Source: Tardiphaga robiniae (GTDB lineage Bacteria; Pseudomonadota; Alphaproteobacteria; Rhizobiales; Xanthobacteraceae). Taken from it: 64,000 nucleotides of DNA. This document shows positions 25,722-34,800 of the stretch, one piece after another (the first letter of the stretch is position 1; each line of letters begins with the position of its first letter). A program made the translations under genes and the position numbers. The DNA lies in contig NZ_JABMCJ010000091.1 in NCBI RefSeq assembly GCF_013359755.1, positions 62,001 through 126,000 on the forward strand. The letters run 5' to 3'. The notes beneath the pieces are model-generated. The model did no database searches. It was not told the origin of the DNA and saw only the letters and a program-made list of their open reading frames with translations.

Positions 25722-25821
25722 CCTCATCCTGAGGAGCGGCGTCTTCGCCGCGTCTCGAAGGATGGAGGCCGGCGCTCATGGTTCGAGACGGCGCTGAAGT
25801 AGCGCCTCCTCACCATGAGGA
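25722..25821. repeat. Extragenic palindrome CCTCATCCTGAGGAG
   Basis: The left end CCTCATCCTGAGGAGCGGC is matched by CTCCTCACCATGAGG at the right, with GTCTCGAAGGATGGAGGCC and GGTTCGAGACG as internal arms. This CTCATCCTGAGGAGC element is among the best-known intergenic repeats of Bradyrhizobium and Rhodopseudomonas (recalled). It separates the LysR gene from the monooxygenase gene. Confidence 0.8.
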
Positions 25822-25827
25822 CGGAGC

Positions 25828-26742
25828 TCACACCCGCTTCGGATTCAGCGTTGGGTCCATCGCGAATTGCGTTTCCAGGTAGTCGATCATGGCGCGGGTC
25901 TTCTGCGGCACGAAGCGGCGCGAGGGATAGACCGCGCTGATCGGCACCGGTTTCGGTTCGAAGGCTTCGAGCAACACAATGAGACGACCGGTCTCGATCT
26001 CATCCCTGAAATGCCAGATCGGCACGAAGCCGATACCGAGGCCGGACATCACGGCTTCGCGAATACCTTCCGAACTCTGCGTGCGCACCGGTCCCGTGGC
26101 TTCGATGGCGATCGGGCCGTCCGGACTTTCGAAGCGCCAGGTCACGCCGCCGGTGAAGCGCGTATAGGGGATGCAATCATGCCCGATGAGATCGTTCGGA
26201 TGCGTAGGCAGCGTCTTGCCGCGCAGATAGGACGGCGATGCCACCAGGATACGGCGTGTCACGCCGATCTTCCTGGCGATCAGGTTTGGGTCGGTCACGA
26301 CGCCGGAGCGGATCGCGAGATCGATGCCGTCCTCGACCAGATCGCTGAAGCCGTCACTCATCACGAGGTCGACACTGACGTCGGGGTAGCGCGCCAGAAA
26401 GCCCTTGAGATGCGGGATCACCCGCAGCCGCCCGAACACCACCGGGAGGGCCAGTTGCAACGTGCCTGATGGTCTGGCCCGGCGGCGTCCCACGGCGCCC
26501 TCGGCCTCGGCAACGGCTTCCAGCGCCAGTTTGGCGCGCTCGTAGAAACTGCGGCCGTCATCGGTGAGCGTTAGCCTGCGCGTGGTGCGGGTGAACAATC
26601 GGGTGCCGAGATGGTCTTCCAGCGTTGCCACCTGGCGGCTGACGGTCGGCTGGCTGGAATTCTGCTCCTCAGCCACACGGGTGAATGAGCCCGCTTCGAC
26701 GACGCGGATGAAAGCCTGGAAAAGGGCAACGGTATCGGTCAT
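25828..26742 (-). CDS. LysR family transcriptional regulator
   Basis: A 304-residue LysR protein. The N-terminal winged helix-turn-helix (residues about 5-62) reads FIRVVEAGSFTRVAEEQNSSQPTVSRQVATLEDHLGTRLF, followed by the linker helix and the effector-binding domain (LQLALPVVFGRLRVIPHLKGFLARYPDVSVDLVMSDG). It resembles the group that regulates neighbouring SDR or quinone-type oxidoreductases. It is divergent from the SDR gene at 26860, and the gap contains a perfect palindrome likely to be its operator. The inducer is unknown. Confidence 0.88.
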   Translation of the reverse strand: MTDTVALFQAFIRVVEAGSFTRVAEEQNSSQPTVSRQVATLEDHLGTRLFTRTTRRLTLTDDGRSFYERAKLALEAVAEAEGAVGRRRARPSGTLQLALPVVFGRLRVIPHLKGFLARYPDVSVDLVMSDGFSDLVEDGIDLAIRSGVVTDPNLIARKIGVTRRILVASPSYLRGKTLPTHPNDLIGHDCIPYTRFTGGVTWRFESPDGPIAIEATGPVRTQSSEGIREAVMSGLGIGFVPIWHFRDEIETGRLIVLLEAFEPKPVPISAVYPSRRFVPQKTRAMIDYLETQFAMDPTLNPKRV

Positions 26743-26754
26743 TCATCCAGAATA

Positions 26755-26771
26755 CGGATAAATAATATCCG
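26755..26771. promoter_or_regulatory. Probable LysR operator (CGGATA-N5-TATCCG)
   Basis: A perfect dyad with 6-bp arms and an AATAA centre, in the AT-rich part of the divergent LysR/SDR gap. It contains T-N11-A spacing. It lies 13 bases in front of the LysR start and 88 bases in front of the SDR ATG. Confidence 0.55.
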
Positions 26772-26859
26772 AACAAGCCCGTAACCGCCAGCGGGCGAAT
26801 GGACGATGTTCTCCATGTCGGACGGTGATGGCGCCGCCCCAGATCAAATGGAGAGCATC

Positions 26860-27597
26860 ATGACCCGCAAACTCGAAGGCAAAATCGCAGTCGTCACCGG
26901 TGGCAGCGCCGGCATCGGTCTGGCCGCCGCGCAGCGTTTTATCGACGAAGGCGCCACCGTGTTCATCACCGGCCGCCGCCAGGCCGAACTCGATGCCGCC
27001 GTGAAGCAGCTCGGACCGAAGGCCGTCGGCGTGCAGGCGGACGCTGCCAAGCTCGCCGATCTCGCGCATCTGTTCGATACGGTGAAGGCTGCCAAGGGCA
27101 AGATCGACGTGCTGTTCGCCAATGCCGGCGGCTATGAACTGAGCGCGTTCGGCCAGATCACCGAAGACGTCTATGACAAGATGTTCGACATCAATGTGAA
27201 GGGCGTTTTGTTCACGGTGCAGCAGGCACTGCCGCTGCTCTCCGACGGGGCCTCGGTGGTTCTCACCGGCTCGGTGTCGGGATCGAAGGGCATGGAGTCC
27301 TTCAGCGTCTACAACGCGACCAAAGCTGCAATCCGTTCCTTTGCGCGCAGCTGGACCTCGGACCTGAAGGCGCGCAAAATTCGCGTCAATGTGGTCAGCC
27401 CCGGACCGATCCAGACCCCCGGCCTCGATGTCTTCGCCAATGACGATGTGAAGGGCTACCTCAAGACCATCGTGCCGCTCGGCCGTCTCGGTACCGCGGA
27501 CGAAGTCGCGAAGGCGGTGCTGTTCCTGGCATCGGATGACTCCAGCTTCGTCGCCGGCGCAGAATTGTTCGTCGACGGTGGCCTCGCTCAGATCTGA
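26860..27597 (+). CDS. SDR family oxidoreductase (LysR-linked)
   Basis: A classical short-chain dehydrogenase of 245 residues. The cofactor motif TGGSAGIGLA occurs at about 14-23, NAG at about 88, the catalytic Ser in LTGSVSG and the YxxxK pair in YNATKAA. The C-terminal LFVDGG is typical. The R after the second beta strand (TGRRQAELD) suggests NADP(H). The ATG at 26860 follows GGAGAG. It is divergent from the LysR gene. The substrate cannot be told. Confidence 0.88.
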   Translation: MTRKLEGKIAVVTGGSAGIGLAAAQRFIDEGATVFITGRRQAELDAAVKQLGPKAVGVQADAAKLADLAHLFDTVKAAKGKIDVLFANAGGYELSAFGQITEDVYDKMFDINVKGVLFTVQQALPLLSDGASVVLTGSVSGSKGMESFSVYNATKAAIRSFARSWTSDLKARKIRVNVVSPGPIQTPGLDVFANDDVKGYLKTIVPLGRLGTADEVAKAVLFLASDDSSFVAGAELFVDGGLAQI

Positions 27598-27622
27598 CGA
27601 TGGGTCTGGCAGAGCAGGAAGG

Positions 27623-27644
27623 CGCCGCGGATGCGGCGTCTTCT
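27623..27644 (+). terminator. Hairpin after the SDR gene
   Basis: CGCCGC/GCGGCG stem with a GGAT loop, 25 bases past the SDR stop and followed by TCTTCT, which is only weakly T-rich. It lies just before the convergent small gene at 27649. Confidence 0.45.
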
Positions 27645-27648
27645 CGTG

Positions 27649-27876
27649 TCAGAAACTGTGCATGTGCGCGCTGGCGCGATACTCGCTCGCCATCAGCTCT
27701 TCGTTTTCAGCAACCTGAATCCACGAGATGGCGAGTTGTAGCAATGCACGAACTTTGCGTGGGTCAGCTTCCACGCTGGCGCGCTGGCTGAGTGCCGACG
27801 CCTTGCGACGATATTCCAGTGACGCGCGCGTAAATGTCGAAGACTCGACCTGCGGCGTCCAATTCATCTGTCCCAT
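27649..27876 (-). CDS. Small conserved hypothetical protein
   Basis: A 75-residue, mostly helical protein (TRASLEYRRKASALSQRASVEADPRKVRALLQLAISWIQVAENEELMASEY). It has no signal peptide or Cys pairs. Short proteins with an LxxAxSWxxVAENEE pattern occur in Bradyrhizobiaceae (recalled), which supports it as real, though no function is known. AGGA lies 12 bases before the ATG. It is convergent with the SDR gene. Confidence 0.55.
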   Translation of the reverse strand: MGQMNWTPQVESSTFTRASLEYRRKASALSQRASVEADPRKVRALLQLAISWIQVAENEELMASEYRASAHMHSF

Positions 27877-27992
27877 AACAGGGAATTCCTGTGAGCAAGC
27901 AACGGTAGCTTACCGCGCCACACCAGTTATCCCACTACGGAAACAGTTAGAATTAGAATAGGTCGAAAAGCGAGACCTCTTACTTGATTAAC

Positions 27993-28730
27993 TCAGCTTT
28001 CGCCGGGCAGCATGTCGAGTTGCATCTTGCCGCTGTACCAATGGAAGAAGGGCAGTGGCGCGTCGTGACGGAGCGGGCCGGTGGCGAGACGCTGCTGCAA
28101 TTGATTGAGCACGTTCTTCGTCATTGCGTGCGCGTCGGCGAGATGTGCGGAGCCGAGTTCGACCCAGACCAGTTCCACCAATTCGGCATCGGCATGCACG
28201 ACGCCCTCGACGCGATGCGCGATCGACGATGCATCCGCTGTGAAGAAACGTGTATCGAAGCGCTTGATACGGCCGGGTGGTGTGATGGCGCGCGCAATCA
28301 GAAACAGGCCCGAGGGATCGGGCAGGAGGCCTGCATCGCTAAAAGCTTCCCATACGCCGGGGAGCTTCCTGGTCGCGCCATCAACCTTGCGGCCGAGGCA
28401 GAGGCCGGTTTCTTCGCAGGCTTCGCGGATCGCGGCGACAGCAAGCGAACGCGCGCGCGACGGCGGCGTCTTCGGGCTGCCCTTCATCAGGTTGGCTTCA
28501 AGCTCCGGCGGCAAAGGTGCAGCCACCGGAATCTTGTTGTCGGTCGTGTCGACGCTGCCGCCGGGGAAGACGAACTTGCCGGGCATGAACACGACCTTGT
28601 CGTGACGCTTGCCGACAAGCACTTTCGGAATCGGACCGGAGCGATCGACCAGCATCAGGGTCGCAGCGTCGCGCGGACGCTTATAGGGATGGTGGTCGGC
28701 TTCCTTGCCGATCTCGACTGCGTCGCTCAT
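27993..28730 (-). CDS. NUDIX hydrolase (NUDT19/NUDT7-like)
   Basis: A 245-residue NUDIX-fold protein. The second half of the Nudix box, REACEETGL, is intact at about residues 104-112, but the leading Gly region is replaced by a longer insert (PSRARSLAVAAIREACEETG), as in the eukaryotic NUDT19/NUDT7 CoA-diphosphatase relatives. KFVFPGGSVD upstream of it is conserved. It is likely a pyrophosphohydrolase of a nucleotide or CoA derivative. It follows rnr and DUF983 on the minus strand, and this order is usual in alphaproteobacteria. Confidence 0.82.
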   Translation of the reverse strand: MSDAVEIGKEADHHPYKRPRDAATLMLVDRSGPIPKVLVGKRHDKVVFMPGKFVFPGGSVDTTDNKIPVAAPLPPELEANLMKGSPKTPPSRARSLAVAAIREACEETGLCLGRKVDGATRKLPGVWEAFSDAGLLPDPSGLFLIARAITPPGRIKRFDTRFFTADASSIAHRVEGVVHADAELVELVWVELGSAHLADAHAMTKNVLNQLQQRLATGPLRHDAPLPFFHWYSGKMQLDMLPGES

Positions 28731-28784
28731 TCCGTCTCCTGAAATTCTTCTTATTACGTGCTGTTCAAGGGGACGGAGAATGTA

Positions 28785-29207
28785 TCAGTCAGCCGGGCCG
28801 TCGCCAAATCCATGCATGCGGAATGCCCACTGCAATCCCACCACGGCGCCCTTAACCGGCTGCAACAACAACAGCGACGCGATCAGCGTGATCGGCAGGT
28901 AGATCGCAAGTTGCAGCGCGACCGATGGCGAGTAGTTGGTCTCGATCCACAATGCGATCGGCACGACGATGTGACCGACGATGACGATCACGAGATAGGC
29001 GGGAAGATCATCGGCGCGGTGTGCAGAGAAATCCTGTCCGCACTTGTCGCAGTGATCTGCGGTTTTCAGGAAGGCGCGAAACATCTTGCCTTCGCCGCAG
29101 TTCGGGCAGCGACAGGCGAAGCCGCGCTTCATCGCGGTCCACACATTGCGTTTGGCGGAGGAATCCAGCGTCGCGCTCCAGATCTTCGGTGTGGTCAATG
29201 TCATCAT
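28785..29207 (-). CDS. DUF983 family membrane protein
   Basis: A 140-residue protein with a zinc-ribbon-like N-terminal half (FACRCPNCGEGKMF and DHCDKCGQDF, two CxxC pairs) followed by two transmembrane helices (YLVIVIVGHIVVPIALWI and LAIYLPITLIASLLLL). This matches DUF983, whose function is unknown. The ATG at 29207 lies four bases after the rnr stop with GGGG upstream, so it is translationally linked to rnr. The in-frame extension beyond that point lies inside rnr and is shadow. Confidence 0.85.
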   Translation of the reverse strand: MMTLTTPKIWSATLDSSAKRNVWTAMKRGFACRCPNCGEGKMFRAFLKTADHCDKCGQDFSAHRADDLPAYLVIVIVGHIVVPIALWIETNYSPSVALQLAIYLPITLIASLLLLQPVKGAVVGLQWAFRMHGFGDGPAD

Positions 29208-29211
29208 GACG

Positions 29212-31605
29212 TTACCCCTTTTTTGGCTTGCCGGGGTTACCACCGGCGCGAGCCTTGTCAGCTTTGGCAGCCTGCCGGGCATTGCGACCGGGTTTGGCTT
29301 TCTTGGGCGCCTTGAGCTTCTTCGACGATTTGAACTTCGCACCAGAAGGTTTGGCACCCGGATGACGCGGCCGGTCTGCAGCGTCATTGCTGCGGGCATG
29401 TTCGCGTCGGCGGTTCCGTGGGGCGGTATTGCCCTCGGAGAGCATTTCGAACCGCAAGGCACCTGCAACGGGGGCTGCCTCGACCAGACGGACATCGACG
29501 ACGTCACCCAACCGATGCATGGCACCACTGCGTGTACCGACGAGGGCGTGGCGAGCTTCGTCATAGTTGAAGTATTCGGTGCCCAACGTGCGGATCGGGA
29601 TCAGGCCATCGGCGCCGGTCTCGGTCAATCGGACAAAGAGTCCAGCCCTGGTGACACCGGAGATCCGGCCCCGGAAGGTAGCGCCGATCTTGTCGGCCAA
29701 GAAGTGCGCAATCAGCCGGTCGGACGTCTCGCGCTCGGCCTTCATGGCCCGGCGCTCGGTGGCCGAAATCTGCGCCGAGATTTCGCTCAGCGTTTCCACG
29801 GTTTCGGTCTCGGGCAGTGCGCCTTCGCCAAGCCCGAGCGCACGGATCAGTGCGCGATGCACGATCAGATCTGCGTATCGCCTGATAGGCGAGGTAAAAT
29901 GCGCGTAGCGGCGCAGGTTCAGACCGAAATGTCCGTAATTCTCGGCGGCATATTCCGCCTGGGCTTGCGAGCGCAAAACCACTTCATTCACCAGCGGTTC
30001 GGAATCCTGACCTTTGACCTGCGACAGCACCCGGTTGAATACCGATGGCCGCAGCGCGCCCGCTTTGACGAACGGCATGTCGAGGGTCTTGAGGAATTCC
30101 TGCAGGTTGTGAACCTTCTCCACCGAAGGCTCATCATGTACCCGATAGATAAGCGGCAGAGCCTTCTTTTCAAGCGTTTCGGCTGCGGCGACGTTGGCCA
30201 GGATCATGAACTCTTCGATGAGCTTATGCGCGTCGAGCCGCTCCGGTACGATGACGCGATCGACGGTACCGTCCTTCTTCAGCAGGATTTTTCGCTCTGG
30301 GATGTCGAGATCGAGCGGATCGCGTTCGTCGCGCGCGAGCTTCACCTGTGCATAGGCCGCGTAAAGCGGCTTCAGGATTGGTTCGAGCAGCGGGCCGGTA
30401 GTATCGTCGGGATGGCCATCGATGGCGGCTTGCGCCTGTGCGTAATTCAGCTTGGCCGCCGAGCGCATCAGGATGCGATGGAACGTGTGCGACTTCTTGC
30501 GGCCATCGACACCGATCACCATGCGTACGGCGAGGGCGCCGCGCGGTTCGCCCGGCACCAGCGAACACAGGTCGTTGGAGATGCGCTCCGGCAGCATCGG
30601 TACGACGCGATCGGGGAAGTAGACGGAGTTGCCGCGGATCAGTGCGTCGCGATCCAGCGCAGAGCCGGGACGCACATAGAAGGCGACATCGGCGATGGCG
30701 ACGGTGACGATGTATCCACCTGCATTGTGCGGATCGGGATCGAGTTCGGCATAGACGGCGTCGTCATGATCCTTGGCGTCTGGCGGATCGATGGTGACCA
30801 GCGGCACATCACGCCAGTCTTCACGCCCCTGCAATGTCGCAGGCTGCGCGGCTTCCGCTTCCTTCAGCGCATCGCGGGAGAACGCTTGCGGGATATCGTG
30901 GGAATGGATCGCGATCAGGCTGACCGCTTTCTCGGAGGAGAGCGAACCGAGCCGTTCCTTGACCTTGCCGGAGCCGAGGCCATAGCCACGCGTGCGAATG
31001 AGATCGACGCTGACGAGATCGCCATCCTCGGCGCCGTTGGCGTCTGACGCGGCGATGTTGAGTTCGCGCCCGGCCTGCTTCTTGTCGACCGGGATCAATC
31101 GTCCGCCGCCATTCGGTAGCGCGCGATAGATGCCGAGCAGGCGCGTGCGGGCACCTTCGAGGACGCGTACGACGCGGCCCTGATAGCTGGCTAATTCGCC
31201 CTCGTTCTCGATCTTCTCGATACGCAGCAGCACGCGGTCACCGACGCCGGCGGCGGTGCCGGGCAGGGGACGGCGCGGCGTGTGAATGCGAATTTTTGGC
31301 ACCGTGCCGTCTGCCTCGTCCCATTCGACGGGCGTGGCGATCAACTCGCCATCGGCATCCCTGGAGGTGATGTCGACCAGCACTGTCGGTGGCAGCGCTG
31401 CGGGCTCGCGCACGCTGCGGCCCTTTTTGGCGATGGCGCCTTCGTCGGCGAGTTCGCGCAGCATGCGCTTGAGCTCGACACGGGCGGCGTTCTTCAGTCC
31501 GAATTCACGCGCGATCTCGCGGGTGCCGATCTTGCCGGGATACGCGCGAACGAACGCGACGATGGCATCCCTGGTTGGAAAGCTGCTGTCGCGTTTCTTG
31601 TTCAC
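29212..31605 (-). CDS. rnr: Ribonuclease R
   Basis: A 797-residue 3'-to-5' exoribonuclease that degrades structured RNA. N-terminal helix-turn-helix and OB/CSD regions (to about 250) lead into the RNB catalytic domain (VTIDPPDAKDHDDAV with the metal-binding Asp residues, FTSPIRRYADLIVHR) and an S1 domain (FRGRISGVTRAGLFVRLTETGADGLIPI). A Lys/Ala/Gly-rich basic tail closes the protein. It lies 11 bases downstream of topA on the same strand, so topA-rnr-DUF983 probably form one unit. A long frame on the opposite strand is a shadow. Confidence 0.95.
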   Translation of the reverse strand: MNKKRDSSFPTRDAIVAFVRAYPGKIGTREIAREFGLKNAARVELKRMLRELADEGAIAKKGRSVREPAALPPTVLVDITSRDADGELIATPVEWDEADGTVPKIRIHTPRRPLPGTAAGVGDRVLLRIEKIENEGELASYQGRVVRVLEGARTRLLGIYRALPNGGGRLIPVDKKQAGRELNIAASDANGAEDGDLVSVDLIRTRGYGLGSGKVKERLGSLSSEKAVSLIAIHSHDIPQAFSRDALKEAEAAQPATLQGREDWRDVPLVTIDPPDAKDHDDAVYAELDPDPHNAGGYIVTVAIADVAFYVRPGSALDRDALIRGNSVYFPDRVVPMLPERISNDLCSLVPGEPRGALAVRMVIGVDGRKKSHTFHRILMRSAAKLNYAQAQAAIDGHPDDTTGPLLEPILKPLYAAYAQVKLARDERDPLDLDIPERKILLKKDGTVDRVIVPERLDAHKLIEEFMILANVAAAETLEKKALPLIYRVHDEPSVEKVHNLQEFLKTLDMPFVKAGALRPSVFNRVLSQVKGQDSEPLVNEVVLRSQAQAEYAAENYGHFGLNLRRYAHFTSPIRRYADLIVHRALIRALGLGEGALPETETVETLSEISAQISATERRAMKAERETSDRLIAHFLADKIGATFRGRISGVTRAGLFVRLTETGADGLIPIRTLGTEYFNYDEARHALVGTRSGAMHRLGDVVDVRLVEAAPVAGALRFEMLSEGNTAPRNRRREHARSNDAADRPRHPGAKPSGAKFKSSKKLKAPKKAKPGRNARQAAKADKARAGGNPGKPKKG

Positions 31606-31616
31606 AATTGTCCGTT

Positions 31617-34361
31617 CTAGCCAGCGCTCTTCTTCGCGACCGTTTTCGCGGCCTTCTTCTTGGCAGGCGATGTCTTCGCCTTCACCGGCGCGCGCGCCTT
31701 GCTGGCGGCAGCCGTTTCAGCCTTTGGCTTTGCCGCGGCTTTCTTCGCAACGGCCTTCTTGGCCGCCGGCTTCTTCTCGGCCGCGTCGGCCTTCTTGGCG
31801 ACGGCCTTCTTCGCCGGTGCCTTCTTGGCGCCGCGCTTCGGCTTGATGCCGCCCTTGGCCACACGCTCGTCGATCAGCGCGATGGCCTCTTCGAGCGTGA
31901 TCGTCTCCTGGGTCTTGTCGCTCGGGATCGTCGCATTGACGCCGCCCGCGGTGACGTAGGCGCCATAGCGTCCACCCTTCACGGCAACGCCGCCGAGGGT
32001 CGGATGGTCGCCGAGCGGCTTGCCGGGATCGGCGCCAAAGCGACGACCGCTCGGGCCCTTGGCGATCTTCTCGGCGATCAGCGTGACCGCGCGATTGAGG
32101 CCGATGTCGAACACCTCGTCGCCGGCTTCCAGGCTGGCATAGGTTTTCTCATGCTTCACGAACGGTCCGAAACGGCCGAGGCCCGCGGTGATCGGCTCAC
32201 CGGTTTCCGGGTGCTTGCCGATCTCGCGCGGCAGCGACAGGAGCTTGAGTGCCAGATCGAGTTCGACATCGCTGGGCGACGTGTTCTTCGGAATGCCGGC
32301 GCGCTTCGGCTTCTCGCCTTCTTCGTAATCCTTGGCGTCGCCAAGCTGGATATAGGGCCCGAAGCGTCCGGCCTTCACCGCGACTTCGAGACCTGACACC
32401 GGATCGGGGCCGAGCACGCGATCGGCATTGGCGCCCGAGTCCGCTGCGAGCGGACGCGTGTAGCGGCATTCCGGATAATTCGTGCAGCCGACGAAGGCGC
32501 CGAACTTGCCGGCCTTCAGATTGAGACGACCGGTGCCGCAGGTCGGGCACTGGCGCGGATCGCCGCCGTCTTCGCGCGGCGCGTAAATGTGCGGGCCGAG
32601 CATCTCGTCGAGCGCATCCAGCACCTGCGCCACGCGCAGATCCTTGATCTCGTTCACGGCGCCGATGAAGTCGGTCCAGAAATCCTTGAGCACCTGCTGC
32701 CAGGAAATCTCGTTGTTGGAGATCCTGTCGAGGTTCTCTTCCAGCGCCGCGGTGAAATCGTATTCCACATATTTGGCGAAGAAGTTTTCGAGGAAGGCGA
32801 CGACGACGCGGCCCTTGTCCTCGCCGTACAGGCGCTTCTTCTCAAGCCGAACGTAGCCGCGATCCTTCAGCACCTGCAGGATCGATGCATAGGTCGAGGG
32901 ACGGCCGATGCCGAGCTCTTCCATGCGCTTCACCAGCGAGGCTTCCGAGAAGCGCGGCGGCGGTTCGGTGAAATGCTGGGTAACCGCGAGGTTTTCTTTC
33001 TTCAGCGCTTCGCCTTCGCTCATGGCGGGCAGGCGGCGTGAATCTTCATCCTCGGCGTCGTCGTCCTTGCCTTCCTGATAGACGGCAAGGAAACCATCGA
33101 ACTTCACGACCTGACCGGTGGCGCGCAATTCGAGCAGGCGCGATCCTGCCTTGGCAGCGATATCGACGGTGGTGCGCTCCATCTCGGCGGATTCCATCTG
33201 GCTGGCGATGGTGCGCATCCAGATCAATTCATAGAGCCGCGACTGATCGCTATCGAGACGGCCGCGCAGGCTCGCCGGGCGACGCGACATATCGGTCGGG
33301 CGGATCGCTTCGTGCGCTTCCTGCGCGTTCTTGGCCTTGCTCGTATACTGCCGCGCGGCGTCCGGCACATATTGCTTGCCGTAGTCTTCGCCGATGACAG
33401 AGCGAGCCTGCGTGATGGCGGAGGGGTCGATCTGCACGCCGTCGGTTCGCATATAGGTGATGAGACCGGTGGTTTCGCCGCCGATGTCGATGCCTTCATA
33501 CAGACGCTGCGCGATGCGCATGGTGTGCGCCGGCGCGAAGCCGAGCTTGCGGCTGGCTTCCTGCTGCAGCGTGGAGGTCGTGAACGGCGCCTGCGGATTG
33601 CGGCGGGCGGGCTTGGCATCGACGGTGGAGACCGTGAAGTTGGCGGCTTCGATGGCCTTCTTGAAGTCTTCGGCTTCCGCACCGGTGCCGATATCGAGAC
33701 GCTGGATCTTCTTGCCGTCAGCGCCGACCAAGCGGGCTTCGAAACTCTCGCCGCGCGGCGTCGCCAGCGTGGTCACCAGCGACCAGTATTCGCGCGGGAT
33801 GAACTTCTCGATTTCCTGCTCGCGGTCGCAGACCAGGCGCAGCGCGACCGATTGCACGCGGCCGGCGGAGCGGGCGCCGGGCAGCTTGCGCCACAGCACA
33901 GGAGAAAGCGTAAAGCCCACCAGATAATCGAGTGCACGGCGCGCCATATAGGCGTCGACCAGTGCGCCATCGATCTCGCGCGGGTTCTTCATCGCGTCGG
34001 TGACGGCCTGCTTGGTGATCGCGTTGAACACCACGCGCTCGATCTTCTGGTCTTTCAGCGCGCGCTTCTGCTTGAGGACTTCGAGCACGTGCCAGGAGAT
34101 GGCCTCACCTTCGCGATCAGGGTCGGTCGCGAGAATGAGCTTGTCGGCGCCTTTGACGGCCTTGGCGATGTCGTTCAGTCGGCTGGCGGCCTTGGGGTCG
34201 ATCTCCCAGATCATCTGGAAATTGGCGTCGGGATCGACCGATCCGTTCTTGGCGGGAAGGTCGCGGACATGGCCGAACGACGCCAGGACCTCATAGTCCT
34301 TGCCCAGATACTTGTTGATCGTCTTGGCCTTTGAAGGCGACTCGACAATGACGAGATTCAT
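31617..34361 (-). CDS. topA: DNA topoisomerase I
   Basis: A type IA topoisomerase of 914 residues relaxing negative supercoils. The Toprim domain opens with MNLVIVESPSKAKTINKYLG, which fixes the start at ATG 34361, and includes DPDREGEAISWH. The active-site Tyr is Tyr303 in ITYMRTDG. One Cys4 zinc ribbon (CPTCG...GCTNYPEC) follows at about residue 590, then several topoisomerase C-terminal repeats (GRFGPYIQLG, GRFGPFVKHE, GRYGAYVTAGG) and a Lys/Ala-rich tail of about 90 residues. Co-transcribed with rnr. In most relatives dprA is immediately upstream, but here about 3 kb of accessory genes intervene. Confidence 0.95.
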   Translation of the reverse strand: MNLVIVESPSKAKTINKYLGKDYEVLASFGHVRDLPAKNGSVDPDANFQMIWEIDPKAASRLNDIAKAVKGADKLILATDPDREGEAISWHVLEVLKQKRALKDQKIERVVFNAITKQAVTDAMKNPREIDGALVDAYMARRALDYLVGFTLSPVLWRKLPGARSAGRVQSVALRLVCDREQEIEKFIPREYWSLVTTLATPRGESFEARLVGADGKKIQRLDIGTGAEAEDFKKAIEAANFTVSTVDAKPARRNPQAPFTTSTLQQEASRKLGFAPAHTMRIAQRLYEGIDIGGETTGLITYMRTDGVQIDPSAITQARSVIGEDYGKQYVPDAARQYTSKAKNAQEAHEAIRPTDMSRRPASLRGRLDSDQSRLYELIWMRTIASQMESAEMERTTVDIAAKAGSRLLELRATGQVVKFDGFLAVYQEGKDDDAEDEDSRRLPAMSEGEALKKENLAVTQHFTEPPPRFSEASLVKRMEELGIGRPSTYASILQVLKDRGYVRLEKKRLYGEDKGRVVVAFLENFFAKYVEYDFTAALEENLDRISNNEISWQQVLKDFWTDFIGAVNEIKDLRVAQVLDALDEMLGPHIYAPREDGGDPRQCPTCGTGRLNLKAGKFGAFVGCTNYPECRYTRPLAADSGANADRVLGPDPVSGLEVAVKAGRFGPYIQLGDAKDYEEGEKPKRAGIPKNTSPSDVELDLALKLLSLPREIGKHPETGEPITAGLGRFGPFVKHEKTYASLEAGDEVFDIGLNRAVTLIAEKIAKGPSGRRFGADPGKPLGDHPTLGGVAVKGGRYGAYVTAGGVNATIPSDKTQETITLEEAIALIDERVAKGGIKPKRGAKKAPAKKAVAKKADAAEKKPAAKKAVAKKAAAKPKAETAAASKARAPVKAKTSPAKKKAAKTVAKKSAG

Positions 34362-34509
34362 GTGATTCCAATAACTTACAGGGGGAATCCGGCTTGGGTC
34401 TGCGAGAGTCGCGCCAGCCGTTTCGCGGCGAACATGGGTGCGAAGGGGTCCCGTGTCAAATCGTGAGTTGTTGATGGCCGCGTCTGTTGGTTCCCAATCA
34501 CTTACCAAG

Positions 34510-34526
34510 GGTTGTAAAATGCAACC
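34510..34526. promoter_or_regulatory. HxlR-type operator copy 1
   Basis: GGTTGTAAAATGCAACC, a near-perfect 17-bp dyad. Its reverse complement shares 14 of 17 bases with the site at 35288-35304 in front of the HxlR gene. It lies about 85 bases upstream of the small gene at 34594 and 150 bases upstream of topA. Confidence 0.55.
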
Positions 34527-34593
34527 ATTAGGGGTATGATTTGATGCTTCGTTGGTGCTGATTTCGCCCGGACTGCCCGGGTAGGGAATGCCT

Positions 34594-34800
34594 ATGACAC
34601 CGCCCATTCCGGACGATCAGGCGCAGGGCGATGGCGGGCCCGAGGAGGCGGCTCTTTATATAAAGAGTGCGGTCCGCGATCTGTCGCGGATGGCGCGCCG
34701 CCATCGCCACGACATGCTCGCTTACCTGCTCGACATGGCGCATCTCGAAACCGAGGAGATCCTGCGGCTGCAAGGACTGCGCAAGCCCTCAGGCAGTTGA
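34594..34800 (+). CDS. Small conserved helical protein
   Basis: A 68-residue protein (MTPPIPDDQAQ..., then AALYIKSAVRDLSRMARRHRHDMLAYLLDMAHLETEEILR), predicted mostly alpha-helical and soluble. Proteins with the pattern of an Arg-rich helix and a YLLDMAxLE helix recur in Bradyrhizobiaceae (recalled), without assigned function. I prefer the ATG at 34594, six bases after GTAGGGA, to that at 34588. Its 3' end overlaps the convergent HxlR gene by 12 bases. The upstream palindrome suggests it may be in the HxlR regulon. Confidence 0.6.
   Translation: MTPPIPDDQAQGDGGPEEAALYIKSAVRDLSRMARRHRHDMLAYLLDMAHLETEEILRLQGLRKPSGS

Noticed and set aside
29086-31047. 653-codon frame opposite rnr
   Set aside because: Rnr motifs (DPPDAKDHDDAV, IRRYADL) are on the minus strand. 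The plus frame has no recognisable domain.
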